Assembly: GCA_022497155.1 (NCBI GenBank) | Contig: MU385731.1 | Span: forward strand, 248,001-312,000 | Direction: 5' to 3' | From: Whalleya microplaca | Lineage: Eukaryota > Ascomycota > Sordariomycetes > Xylariales > Xylariaceae | DNA length: 64,000 nt | Part shown: positions 1-12,000 of the stretch, piece by piece | How positions within the stretch are numbered: the stretch's first letter is position 1 | How the letters are laid out: every line of letters starts with the position of its first letter | Made by a program: the position numbers and the translations under genes | Notes under the pieces: generated by a model | Told to the model about the DNA's origin: nothing | Database searches by the model: none | What the model saw: the letters and a program-made list of their open reading frames with translations, nothing else

Positions 1-2758
1 TTTGATATTTATTCCGACTATAAAAATTTTACCCGATTTATAACCTTATAGAAACTCGATTGTAGATAGGAAATATAGCTTACGTTTCTCTCGAAATTTA
101 ATTTTAAAATTTATTACATTAAAAAAAAAGAAAACATCTAAACTAATATCTTTAGTAAAAAAAATAATTATAATCTTAAGGTCTCTAAAAGAAATATTTA
201 AATATTTACCCTGTAAAAAAATAAGAATATTTAAATAAAAAACCCCCCAGAAAAGTTAGAATAATATATTAATATAATACTTAAAAAATTTGATAAATAA
301 TTATAAGCCAAATTTCTTTAAGCCTATAATAAATACGAAAAAAAACTTATAATTTAAATAATAATAGGATATTAACCTATCGTAAAAAAATATATATCCT
401 AAAAACTTTATAAAAAAATTTATTTAATATTTTTATAAAAACGCCTTTTATAAATATTAAGAAATATTTAAAATCCTAAAACGACTATAAACTATTTACG
501 ATTTCCCCCGATTACGTTAGATAATTAAAAAAACTATTAATAAATATATTATATATAATAAAACTAAAGCTAATAAATATAAACCTTATAGATTATTCTA
601 GCCTATTAAAATCTTTGGTTAAGTTTAATATATTATAATATAGGATTTTATTATATTATTTCTTTTATTTACTAATCTAGTAATAGAAATATAATATAAC
701 GGAATATAAGTAATTATAAACCGACTTATAAAATATAAATATTTTTTTTTTATAAAAAAACTTATACCGTAAAATAATTTATTTATGCCTTTATTAAAAA
801 CTTTTTCGATAAATACGGATTACCGCAAAAGATTATTTCTGACTGTAATAAGTTATTTATTTTTAAATTCGGAACTAGTTTTTTTAAAAAAACAAAAATT
901 AAGCTTAAGTTCTTTATAATTTATTATTCTTAATTAAATAAACAAACCGAAAGATTTAATTAGACATTAAAATAATATTTCCGTAATTATATAAATTATT
1001 AATAAAATAATTAAATTAAACTATTATTTTTAACCTAAATAGCTTATAATATTTTAGTTAATAAAAATATAATTATTTTTTTTATATCGTAATTTATAAA
1101 TAGAAAGCCGACATTTCCCGATTAAAAAGATTATTTATAAAAGCCCCGACTATTATAGTTATAACTTCCCGAATAAAAAAAATAGCCATAAAAATAAAAA
1201 CATTATACTCTATATTTTAAAGCCGACTTTAATTTATTTAATAATATATATTATATTATTATAATTTTAAAAAAATAAAAGGCTTTGTTTTTTTATAAAA
1301 AAATAAGGTTTACCTCTTAAGGCAATAATAAAATTCCGAATCGAATATGCCTTAAATTAAGACTAAAAAAGCTAGTAATAAATTAAACTTTAAAAAATTA
1401 AGTTTATATAAAATTATTAAAATCTTTTCCGAAACTAATTACTAACTCGACCTTTTTAAAATAAAGATTTATTTAGTTTTTTATATCTTTATATTAAAAT
1501 TAGCCCTTAAAAATATACCTATTTAATTTACCTAAGAATTTTTTAATTAAAAAACTTATTTTATTAAAACTATATTAAATTTTCGTAAAATTAAAAATCA
1601 AATATAATATCTCGTTAAATAGTAATACTACCTATATAAAAAAAACATTTAGGAACTTTTTAAAAACTTTAAAAATATAAAAAACTTAATTCGGCAATTT
1701 TATCGCTAAAACTTAAATTACCCGAAACTAATAACTTTAAATCCGCAAATATAAATTAATCGAAAAGGCCCAAAAGATTAATTAATAACTAATTAAAAAA
1801 TTCCGTAATATTTAAACTAACTTATAATTTAGTTATTTATAATTTAATAGTTTAAACGCTAAACTTAAGCGTAACTCCTTTTTCGGCTTAATCTTAAGCT
1901 TTCTTTTCGAGTAAAAACGCTTTTCCTTTTTGTTTTAAAACATTCTCGCGTTCGGATAATATATATAATGCCTTTATTCGAAAAAACAATTATTTTTTTT
2001 ATTATTTAAATCGAACTATTTACTTCTTTCGAAACTCTTTTTAAAAATATTAAAATTTTTTATATAATTTTTAAATCTTCTTTTATAAACGACGACAATT
2101 TTTTTTAAAACAAACCTTTTCTTAACCGATATTATATAATAATTCCATAGGTTTTCTGCCGCTTTTATATAAATAATATAAAGATATATATCTATAATAA
2201 AATAATATACCTTTATATTTATAATATATAATTTTTAATTAAGTATATAATAGGCACGGTGATACCGGATACCCAAATTCCTAAATATATTATAAATAAA
2301 TTATTCGTTCCGATTTCTGATTTCGATAAAGATATATAGATTTCGAAACGCCTAATATATTCCCTATTAATAAAATAAAATAAAGGAAAAAAAAAGGAAA
2401 TCACTTATCTAAAAAATTTTTAAAAACAAAAATTATAGAAAAAGGAAAATAATATTATAACCGCTTATTTTTAAATATTCCCGCAACCAGCTATTACGTA
2501 ATTTATAATTGCTAAGAAATAAAGGCTTAATAACTAAATAGTTGCCAAGAGATAATAGCTTAACAACCAAATAGTTACCAAGGAATAATAGCTTAACAAC
2601 CAAGTCCTATTTATTAAGAAGCTATTTAGATATAAAAAGACTATATTTCACCGTCCCTTAAATAGTCTCTCTTTGCTAGCCAGCAATCAATCTAAGTATT
2701 TTACCTTTCACGCCTTTTATTATTTCAAATCAAGACCTATGGTAACGGCTTCGTTACA
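1..2758 (+). mobile_element. RIP-degraded Ty3/gypsy retrotransposon, 3' part
   Basis: AT-rich block full of stops, cut by the window edge. On the plus strand an integrase core is still readable: around 811-870 the frame gives KYGLPQKIIS followed by D (the GLPxxIxSDR block), and around 915-965 a degraded version of the YHPQTDGQTERLNQ block. About 590-760 resembles the segment leading to VVDRLTK. This order is that of Ty3/gypsy pol. The 3' end is placed near 2758, where the GC content rises and the sequence reads TAACGGCTTCGTTACA, an LTR-like ending. The 5' end of that LTR is not certain (possibly near 2450). No intact frame remains, so the element is dead. Confidence 0.8.
2516..2603. repeat. 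33-bp tandem repeat in presumed LTR
   Basis: Two and two-thirds copies of a 33-bp unit (2516-2548, 2549-2581, 2582-2603). The second and third share the core ATAATAGCTTAACAACCAA; the first differs mainly by C-to-T changes, as RIP would give. It lies in the probable 3' LTR of the flanking element. Confidence 0.75.
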
Positions 2759-3729
2759 GGTCGCTGCGTCAGGCGGACACTATCACAGGTAATAAAGATT
2801 ATTCACATCTACCATGACGTCTCCTTTCATTAGAACTAGAAGCCTATACTTTTGATCACGCTCCAGAGTCTATTTAGCGCTTATCCCGTTTCCACCATCA
2901 ACTCAATGGGTATCTCTTAAAGCTTTGTGCTAAGGTACCCTGCGCACCAACAGCTACTAGTGAAGTCATCTTCGCAAGCGAGATAGCGAGCTTGGGCATT
3001 TGCATGCTGTCACGATAATAGGGGCATTAGTTATAGTGCCTTAAGAGGGATCTTCTAAGCTGTTAGAATATCTTTTAGATCTTAGACATTTACACAATTC
3101 TACTGAAGTCAACTAAAGTGATCACGGCGGCACCTAAATAATCATTGCACACACTGTAACTGTGATAAGCTCGAACAACCAAGTAGCTCATAAGTCGAGG
3201 ACCCAAAGCGATAGCATAAAGTTGCTTCCACCCTACCAAATCACCATTGTCGCTATGTGTGGTTAATGCAGCTGCAGATCTCTGTCACACCGTTGCGAAA
3301 TTACCGTAAAGGGATTGCGATCATGGGCTGAAACTCGACTCCCATGTGTGATGTCCAAGATAAGACTGTTCTAGCCACTAACCGGGGACTTCATTGGTCA
3401 ATGATCATATCAGTGTTCGGTACATGCATATACCAGAAGATACGACCCGAGCCCATATCTGCAGGAATGTTGGTTAGGTATTACATCTATAGGGCAATTC
3501 CCAGCCCTATCTAACGATAATCGAATAGGATGGATTCGAACCAACTAACTATATTTATTAGTACATGTCGCATTTATACAAGCCTTACATGATCCTCCTG
3601 GCCCAAGAGCAAACAAGTGCTTCATCTTGGTTCATAACTAACAAATCAATTGCCCTTACGTGAATTCGGGTCATCGTCTCGAGGAGTGTCGCAGGCTATT
3701 TGCGATAGCTTAGCAATACAGGCATTGAA
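2759..3729. other. Intergenic region upstream of the amidase gene
   Basis: Normal-GC sequence between the dead retroelement and the amidase gene. Apart from the inverted-repeat copy at 3009-3170, I see no convincing coding frame, RNA gene or repeat here. The amidase promoter must lie in its right part; no distinctive element was recognised. Confidence 0.5.
3009..3170 (+). repeat. Dispersed repeat, left copy of inverted pair
   Basis: Matches the reverse complement of 9191-9400 over its whole length, e.g. the shared stretch CATTGCACACACTGTAACTG near the inner end and GTCACGATAA at the outer end. This copy lacks about 40 bp present in the other. The two copies are diverged by substitutions in both directions. 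Confidence 0.75.
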
Positions 3730-6018
3730 ATGCTAGCAGTCAATATTTTCTGGTTCTTAGCCCTGATGGTGCTTGAAGGTGTTGGCGAAACCTTCTTCGC
3801 TGCGGCTGAATGTCCCGGTGCATGCGCTGCTATCGGCGAATTTCCCCGCTTGATAGAAGCGACACTGGAGGATCTGATAACAGGACTAGAGATGGGGTAC
3901 TTTACCAGTGTCGACCTCGTGAACGCGTATACGTCCCGAATCTTGGAAGTAAACGGCACTCTGAGTATGGTCACAGAGATCAACCCTGATGCTGTGTCTA
4001 TTGCTGCCGAGGCAGACGCATCGAGAGCCTCCGGGAACGTCACCGGTCCACTTCATGGTATCCCGATCTTACTCAAGGGCAACATTGCGACCAGAGACGA
4101 CCTTTCAACCACCGCTGGCTCGTATGCACTGCTTGGAGCCGAAGTTCCCAAAGACAGTACAGTCGCAGCAAAACTCCGAAAAGCAGGCGCAATACTTCTG
4201 GGCAAAACAAACCTGTCTCAATGGGCGAACTATCGTAGCACTAATAGTAGCAACGGATGGTCAGCCTATGGGGGTCAGACACAGGGTGCTTATTGGTGGG
4301 CTTCTTAGTTCCATTTACATGATCCTTCCGCCCCCCTTTTTGAAAGTTGTGTTCCAGCCCTGGTCAGGAGAGCTCCCGGGACCCTAATCACCCTTCCACA
4401 TTACCAGAAATTGCTGACTCTGATCGTGTAGCTTAGGACAAGATCCATCGGGTTCTTCATCTGGGAGCGGCGTCGCTTCTTCTCTGGGCCTTGCGCTCGC
4501 TTCCCTTGGAACAGAAACGGATGGATCAATTGTTTCGCCATCTAATGTCAATAACCTGGTCGGAATCAAACCGACCGTAGGCCTGACATCAAGGCACCTC
4601 GTCATTCCCATATCCGAACACCAGGACACCGTTGGCCCAATGGGTAAGCAGCATCTCGAGCCACTCCTTACCCCTTTTATCTATAAGTACAGATCTCCTC
4701 CTGAGGTTTGTTCCGAGGTTGAGACATGGAGAACAGGTCTCGGAATTCCTATATATTCACTAGATATTCAAAGGACAGCAGATGTTGACACTGTATAATA
4801 CAGCAAGGACTGTGAAAGACGCCGCGTATCTTCTCAGCGCCATTGTCGGTCAAGATCCTGACGATAACTACACCTCTGCGATTCCCTTTGAGGAAACACC
4901 GGATTATGTTGGAGCCTGTGATTACCATGCCCTCAGTGGGAGGCGAATCGGCGTCCCTCGAAACCTCTTTGATATTTCTGGGCTTGAAGACAAGTATGAT
5001 CCTGTGGTTGCTGCATTCAACGAGTCGCTTGACGTTCTTCGTGGAGCGGGAGCCACCGTCATTGACGGAATATATCTCGAGGGTTACGATACGCTCGCAA
5101 GTGAGTATCCAAAGTCTTCATTTCCTCATTTAATCCGTCCGTGGGAACAATATACTCTTGAGACATGACTTCAGAGTTGCATGCTCTGTGTCTTCTATGT
5201 GCCTTCACTCCGATATTTCCTAGAAACCATCGCATAGAGTAATACTGACTCCTGAATGTGGAGTAGACTCCACATTCGAGGACGTTGTCCTTGGTGCGGA
5301 TTTCGTCACGAATCTAGCAGCATATTTCGCTAAACTAATACAAAACCCACACAATATCACCGATGTTGCAGGATTACAAGAATATACCCAAAGTGACACT
5401 CGTGAAGGATGGCCAAGCCGGAACACTGCAACTGTAGGTCCACTTAGTCAAACTCCCTTTAAAGCATCCCATTCCCCATCTAGTGTTCTCAAGTGCTTGG
5501 GGGTTTGAAGTCAACAGAACGAACCTCTCTGTCATCTTTAAAAATTACCCATGAACCTCGGCTGACGTCACATACTACAGTGGCAGCAGGCTCTGGATCT
5601 CAGGATCGGAAACAACAGTCCAGAGCTGTGGTCAAACTACACTGCAAACCAATACTACGGCGGGTTACTAGGCATCACGGGGGCGATAAATAACTTTTCT
5701 CTTGATGCTCTCGTCGTGCCAACAGAGTTTTCATCGTATCTACCAGCAATCATTGGTGCGCCTATAGTAACGGTGCCGATGGGTGCATATCCCGTGAACA
5801 CAACGGTGATCCCAAATACTCGCGGCAATCTCAATGATACTGCACCGAATGTTCCTTTTGGGTTCGCTTTTCTCGGCGAACAATTCAGCGAGGAAAGACT
5901 TATTGGCATGGCGTATGCGTTTGAACAGAGGACGCTTGTTCGAAACACTATCAAACCGTACATCGAACCAACAACAGAGATTGCCGACATAGTGGAACAG
6001 CGGCGATTAAAGCAGTAA
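3730..6018 (+). CDS. Secreted amidase-signature family hydrolase
   Basis: Five exons give an uninterrupted 554-aa protein: 3730-4285, 4437-4643, 4804-5100, 5267-5433, 5581-6018. The four introns (147-166 bp) end in AG and each has a CTGAC- or TTGAC-like branch site; intron 1 has a weak donor, GTGCTT. A hydrophobic N-terminus suggests a signal peptide. The amidase-signature catalytic set is visible: Lys116 in GIPILLKGN, the Ser pair in PSGSSSGSG (about 190-197), and the presumed nucleophile Ser216 in TETDGSI. Length and the motif order fit fungal members of the family, which hydrolyse C-N amide bonds; the substrate cannot be told from sequence. It is alone in its orientation group, with YAE1 about 1 kb downstream. 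No stop or frameshift is seen despite the transposon-rich flanks, so it is probably functional. Confidence 0.9.
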
Positions 6019-6430
6019 TACATATAATATCCGGCAACAAGATATATCTATAATGAATATACATTTGTGTTGCCTTTTGAAGTGATACCCGAGCTGTATC
6101 CGAAAACATGGATAATCTGAAGTCATCCATTCCCTAACTACGGGGAAACTTGGGCCCTCGAATCAAAGACGAACTACTATATACTCGGGTACAGGAATCA
6201 ACTTCATACCTTATCTGGTCTCTAGAAGCCTAGACACCACCTAGTACGTGCACAACACCTGGCAGTTGGTGAGTTACCACGTTAGGTAATTTACGACATT
6301 GTACCTAGGTAGGTATAGTATACCACGGCAGCTTGGTTGTTCCAATGTCTCAAATGTATGTATCCACCACAATTTAGCCACACTGTGGCGGCGGAACGTC
6401 TGATAAGATGAAATATCTACCTCCTAGGTA

Positions 6431-6714
6431 CAGTTATCGCTACCAAAAGTTTTTTCCATAGTAGTTTTGGCGCCAGCCGCCATTAGCTGTAGCTGACAGC
6501 TGAGGAGCATATTACAGTAAGGAATATCAGTTCGCACGGACTTATGTAGCTGGGCTACTGGGCAATACAGCGACCGTACCCCCTGTATTTATGTACTAAA
6601 AATCAATAGTATCTGCGCACTGTGTTGAAGCAGGGGTTACGGCAGCTGTCAGCAACAGCCGATGGCGGCTGGCGCCAAAACTACTATGGAAAAAACTTTT
6701 GGTAGCGATAACTG
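6431..6714. mobile_element. 284-bp MITE, Tc1/mariner-like (TA target site)
   Basis: Begins CAGTTATCGCTACC and ends with its complement; the first 53 bp of each end are perfectly inverted, and the match continues to about 72 bp with three mismatches. TA lies directly outside both ends (6429-6430 and 6715-6716), the target duplication of Tc1/mariner elements, and the CAGT terminus also fits that superfamily. The interior has no coding capacity. It is not RIP-affected and sits about 270 bp upstream of YAE1, in its likely promoter. Confidence 0.9.
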
Positions 6715-6982
6715 TACTTAGCAGCTTATCTAAGGTAGCTGCTTAGGCACCATTGTGTCCACTAGCCCCTCTTTTACAGTAGCTTTTTTTCCTCTTCAAT
6801 ATGGAATTCTTCGTATATTTGCCCGCTAGAGCTGGATGTGGGGTCGAGGCTACCCGTTGAGCTGAAGAACACAATATCTTGGTTACAGCACTCATGACTT
6901 TGTCACGGATCAGGTTTCAAGGACTTAGATATTATTCACATACCCGAGATCTTGATTTGAATCCATCTGGTGGTCACCTGCG

Positions 6983-7675
6983 ATGCATCTGCCGCTACCA
7001 GTACCTCGCGACGACGAGTTCTACATCCAAATGAACTCCGCACATGACCCGGTGCTGGATTTCCAAGATCCTCTCGCCGACATATTCGCCTCGGAGCCAT
7101 CAGAATTAGACTCACATCATGATCAGTCGCAGGATGGTGACAGTGCAATCTCGCTTGACGCAAGAAGATTGAGGGCTCAACACTCAACTGAAGGCTATCG
7201 CGAAGGTATTACCGCTGGTAAAGCCGAATGTATACAGGCTGGTTTTGACGAAGGGTACGGCCTGGGCGCCAACGTCGGACTCAAGGCTGGACAGGTCCTA
7301 GGGCTTCTCGAAGGCATAGCAACCGCTTTGAGAGAAACGCAGCTTGACGATTCTGCTCACGCTGATCAGCTCCTTTCAGAAGGAAGGAAGGAGTTGAGTA
7401 TCAAATGCATCTTTGGCGAGGAATATTGGGCGCCAAATGGCAATTGGAAATATACCGTCAAAGGCTCCAAAAACGAGACCGGTATTTTCTTCGAAGATGT
7501 CGCAAACGAACATCCTATCATCATGAAGTGGACGCGAATTGTAGACGATGAAGTTCGGAGATGGAGCTTGAGTCAACACCGACCCATCCTTGGAAACGAC
7601 CCATTGCAGCAGCACGAGGCTGAAGATACGTCAGCAAAGGTTCAGGATCCGTCACGGCAAGCTATTGACTGGTGA
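6983..7675 (+). CDS. YAE1: Yae1-like protein (Fe-S maturation adaptor for ABCE1)
   Basis: Single-exon gene for 230 aa. Residues about 60-113 carry the Yae1 N-terminal domain: a run of regularly spaced glycines in GYREGITAGK, AGFDEGYGLG and LKAGQVLGLLEG, the deca-GX3 pattern. In yeast, Yae1 with Lto1 recruits the ABC protein Rli1/ABCE1 to the cytosolic iron-sulfur targeting complex. The N-terminus is acidic and the C-terminal half (about 130-230) is not a known domain but is comparable in length to other fungal Yae1 proteins. Start chosen at the first in-frame ATG; Met17 (7031) is an alternative. The MITE at 6431-6714 lies just upstream. No defects seen. A housekeeping gene in such a repeat-rich island is unusual, so a second copy elsewhere is possible. 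Confidence 0.85.
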   Translation: MHLPLPVPRDDEFYIQMNSAHDPVLDFQDPLADIFASEPSELDSHHDQSQDGDSAISLDARRLRAQHSTEGYREGITAGKAECIQAGFDEGYGLGANVGLKAGQVLGLLEGIATALRETQLDDSAHADQLLSEGRKELSIKCIFGEEYWAPNGNWKYTVKGSKNETGIFFEDVANEHPIIMKWTRIVDDEVRRWSLSQHRPILGNDPLQQHEAEDTSAKVQDPSRQAIDW

Positions 7676-8290
7676 GGAAGGTATATGTCCCTGCTCAAGC
7701 GCTAATAGAAATCGGCGTCTTCCAGTCCAACACCTGGATGGTTGCTGGTCACCTGGATCGGGACCTGCTTGTTCATGCCAATATTCTACAAGATAGACAT
7801 TGATGGATCCAAGAATATAATATCTAAGGGGTTGTGGATGCTATCCGCATTCCACCGCGGAACTCTTAGAGGGACTCCTGCTAGTATACCACAGCCAATG
7901 AGCTCAACATCATGGTCAATCTCCCGTGAAGGCTAAGAGGTATCGTATCCTCATTGCCGTATCCGGAAACTCAAAAGTGGATATGTAGCTGCAACGACTT
8001 AAAGTGGAACGATGGCATGCATGGCTTTGGGCTGTTGTCAACGATTACAGAATATTTACGCATTTCGAAGACATCCGACTCAACTTGGTTACAAATTATC
8101 AACGCAGGAATATCCCGTTCGCCTCTTCTATAAGGCCATCATGGATAAATTACCGTGCTTTGTCGGGCCTGCCCCCGTGACCAATATTGCACTTCATGCC
8201 TGGCGTCTCAATATGGCTATGAGCTTATATGATGCCCGGGATCCAGCAGAACTCCTTGCGACCCCTTCTACTATAGGGTGATGTTGTCTT
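7676..8290 (+). other. Unrecognised sequence with possible broken coding frames
   Basis: Normal-GC sequence after YAE1. Short frames look protein-like in places, e.g. a plus-strand segment around 8000-8150 reading ERWHAWLWAVVNDYRIFTHF, and a different frame at 8160-8280 ending in LLATPSTIG. Stops and frame changes separate them and no splice pattern joins them convincingly. It may be a decayed gene or chance. I do not recognise a family. Confidence 0.25.
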
Positions 8291-9190
8291 TCCGAGTGTT
8301 CCTATTTGGTATTGGGCCTTTATATGCAGTTCAGTCACTGATAGCTACTGCTATAATATTGTCGAATCATAAATGTTGAGACAAAGTTATAGGGTCGAGG
8401 CCTACTATCATACGAGCGTACATATAATCACCGCTTGTGCAGATCTGATTCTGCTCCTTCACCGTCAACTCAATGAGTCATTATGCTCCTCATTACTTTA
8501 TCCCACACTGGCATCGAAGACATCGTCGGAGGGACACTGATTGAGTATATGAAATATGCCATGACGATTATGATCAGTAATAGGCCTAGCAGTGGCCTAA
8601 GACAACTTGAAGCAACAGTTTCCACTAGCCTCGTTACTAATGTTTGTCCGGCTTTGGACTGATAGAGTGATCACAACATAGGCTCTAATGCTACCGATTT
8701 TTACAAATCTTCTTTGTTGGTATAGTCATAGCCGCTGTGGGTTCAGAGACAGTTAGTCGAGGGACGAAGATGATTAATATACGTATGTATAGCAAGCGTA
8801 GATGTTCGAGATCAATGAACCAGTGGAAGATGCAGGAGGTTCCTCTTGTTAGCCCTTCAACGCCGGGAAGATAAGCAATTGATAATATATGGAATCTTAG
8901 CCAAGTCCACCTGTTACATATTATTATCACTAGTGAGGCTGGGCGGCCGCTTGAAACATTAGAGCCGACTTGCCCATAAGTCTTAACACTTACTCCCCAT
9001 CGGTGGCCGTGGAGACTCGTAAATAGCTAACTCACTGACACACTGACATAATCCAGTAATGCTCAAGTGTCGGCAATTTCCATTATTTGAGGTGCCCATG
9101 CCACCGTGATTCTTACCCTCTCATCTGCATCACACATGCTTCCCGGTATCTCTATCTCTCATACAAGGGTGATGAAGTTTTTATTATTGG
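8291..9190. other. Intergenic, nothing recognised
   Basis: About 900 bp of normal-GC DNA. Both strands were read; no convincing coding frame, RNA gene or terminal-repeat structure was found. Confidence 0.4.
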
Positions 9191-9400
9191 ATCTTCATCG
9201 CAGTTACAGTGTGTGCAATGATCGTTTAGGTGCTGCCAAGATCACTCTAGTTGTAAATTATAATTGTGTAAAGGTCTAATATCTAAATGATCTCTGATAA
9301 CTTAGAAGATCTCTTTCAAGCAACAAGGCTCTCGGGGCAATAATTGCTACGGGCTCTATGTAGCTAAGGCACTATAACTTAATGCCTCTGTTATCGTGAC
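9191..9400 (-). repeat. Dispersed repeat, right copy of inverted pair
   Basis: Longer copy of the repeat also present in the opposite orientation at 3009-3170. The outer end, TTATCGTGAC at 9391-9400, lies five bases before the 8-bp target duplication of the next element. Confidence 0.75.
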
Positions 9401-9404
9401 AATC

Positions 9405-9412
9405 TTTTAATG
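9405..9412. repeat. 8-bp target site duplication TTTTAATG (left)
   Basis: Identical to 18283-18290, directly outside the termini CGGGACGG and CCGTCCCG of the inverted-repeat element. Confidence 0.85.
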
Positions 9413-10219
9413 CGGGACGGTTATAATGACTGTGTAAGCCGTTAAAGTGACTGTGTTCTAACTTATTTCGGTTAAATATGTCAGGTATGTATCCTGCAGT
9501 ACATTTTATTAAGAAACGGATATACCCCTCGGAACCCTACCTAAACCTGTAAATTTTCACCACCACTACTACACCCGTTGCTTTAAAGTTATTACAATGG
9601 CTGTCTTACGATAAGCCTTCTCGGCAGCGCCGGCGGATAGGTCAACTGCCAGTAACTATTTAAGGGAGTCGAGTAACACGACGGACTGTGAATGGCCTCA
9701 GGTCTCCTCCATTAACAGCGCCGGAAGACCTAAGGAGATCAGGAGGTTTAGGGGGTAACAGGGAGGTTACGAAACGGTTAAAATCACTGGGTTAGGTGGT
9801 TAAAACCACTGGGTTAGCTTAACCTAACTAGAGATAGTTAAATAGACTAAATACCTACCCCGCGGTACTTTTTATTAGCAAATGGATATATATATCTTAT
9901 ATTTAAACTGCTGTAAACCTTTTTAATTAATAATATTATAACACTTAATAAACTTTAATTCTTTTAAAACTATAGTATAATTTAAGCAAACGCGCGTTTT
10001 TTTATTTTATTTTATTTAATTTATTTTATTAATAATATTAAAGTTGTTAACTTTAGCCATTAAGTATAATAGCTTTAATAATTATTATTACGTATATAAA
10101 GAGTTATAACACGCTATAATAGCGGGGTTACTTAATGACCTTACTTATAAATAAAATAAATAAATTAAATAAGGTACGCACTTATATTAAAAGCTATAAC
10201 TTTCGGCTATAGCTATAAA

Positions 10220-10410
10220 TGTGAAAGGCTATTACGCTAAAATGTAATTTTATAATGCCAAATAAGTGTTTATTTTCTAACTAAAGAAAAAAAGAAAATT
10301 AAGAAGGTATATCGACATAGCTCGAGAGTATTTATACTAGCTTTCGAGAGCTATATTATTATATCGGCTTATAATCGCCGATATTCCCTATTACGATATA
10401 GCCTATTATA
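10220..10410 (-). repeat. 3' LTR of gypsy element A
   Basis: Matches 17517-17706 and the LTRs at 37646, 38408, 45737 and 52423. It retains the starting TG (TGTGAAAGGC) while the other end has become TATA. Confidence 0.88.
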
Positions 10411-10949
10411 TTATTCCCTCCTTTACTTTTTGCGCGATTGTATCGCGTCTTTTATACCTAAATATAAAATATATATAGATTCTCGTTAATTATCAGCTTT
10501 TTTAGCTACTAATAGTTTATTTTATTATTAATTAAGCCCGGTTCGGAAGATAATATAAGGGTATTTTTATAAAAGAATTTTTTTGCTATAAGGGTTTTTA
10601 ATTTTACGTTATTATTAGTTAATCGAATATAAAGTAAACGCGCGTGAAATTAAAGCTCGATTCCTGCTTTTAATTGGTTTTTTATTCGGCAGTTAAATTT
10701 ATTTTTAAATTAGTAAATCGATCCCCGCTTTTAATTAGCTTAAGCGCATAACTAATATAATATATAATTAGCTTTTATAATTAGCCGCGCGATTAATCCT
10801 TTTTTAAGGTTACTTAAATACCCCGGGCCCTTTTCTCGAAATTCCTTTTTTTTTCTTTTTTTTTTTTAGGCTATTTATAAATAAAAACCCATCTCCCTAA
10901 CTATTTATTTTATTCTTTTATTTTTTAATTTTCCAATTTTTTAATCTTT

Positions 10950-12000
10950 TAAATTTCTAATTTTTTAATTTTTTTATTTTTTTATTATTTAGGTTATTAA
11001 TATATTCTCCCGTAATATTCCCGTAATGCGCTTTTTTTTTTTGCCGCTATTTTTGCTTATTCTCGCTTTCGCCGCTGCCGCTATATCTTTATTTCGTTCT
11101 TCCTCCGGTTTTGCTGCCCTTAAGCCGCTTATTTGCGCTACTTTTATAGCTTTTCCTTTTTTTATATATTATATCCCGTACTGCCTTTATATCGGCTATA
11201 TAGCTAAAAACCTTTCCGCCTTTTGTTCCGATTAAACTTATAAGTTTTTTTTTTTCTTCTTTTTTAGTTTTAGAATATTTTAAGTATAATATTAATTATA
11301 TTTAGCTATTTATAGTATATAGTATATAAGATATATTAAAGGTTATAACTGCCTTATTATAAATTACCTTTTGTTTTTTCCGTTCGAGCATTGCTTTTTA
11401 ACTTTATTTCGTAATTATTTGTAAGTGCCGAGATTTGTTTTTTCGCTATTATTTTAATAAAAGTTTATCGAGTTTACAATAGCTCGAACTTTAGTAGGTT
11501 ATTTATTCCCCCCGCTTTTTTATAATACTTCCGTTATTTATTTTTTTATTTAACTTCCGTTACCGCTTAAGAGTTAGCCGGAGTATAGGCGTAATACGTT
11601 ATTAATGCTATTATATATCTCGAGTGTATTAAAATAGGTGTTGCGGCTTTAGGCTAAGCTAAAATTTAGTAGTAACAGAAGTAATATATAAGTTTTTATT
11701 TTATTTTTCCGTAATTTTCTTTAATTTATATATTATATAAGAGTAGCTTATAGCTGCGTTTAAAAAGGTTATTTGCCCGCTCGAGTATATCGTTAATAAT
11801 ATTAGCGATATTACGGTTATTATATATTTTATAATAAGTAATACTAAACTTACTACTTATATGCGTATTTCCGTTTCCGGTTTTTTTTTTGGCTTATTTT
11901 GCCCGCCCTTATTATTATTATAAATTTTTTGTTTAAATGCGGTTCGTATAGCTTTTATTTGCGCGTTTTTTTTACTTCTGTTAATACTTTTTATTGCTAT
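10950..12000 (-). pseudogene. Third reading frame of gypsy element A, decayed
   Basis: Minus-strand counterpart of the extra frame seen in element 1 at 50857-51906. It would start at 12000 (ATG now ATA) and contains recognisable segments, such as the Lys/Ala-rich tail around 11030-11150. Broken by stops. Function unknown. Confidence 0.55.

Noticed and set aside
4286..4436. Apparent premature stop in the amidase gene
   Set aside because: An intron with a CTGAC branch site and AG acceptor restores GGQTQGQDPSGSSSGSG in frame, so the gene is not a pseudogene.
8691..8930. Minus-strand 79-codon frame
   Set aside because: Low-complexity hydrophobic reading with no supporting signal.
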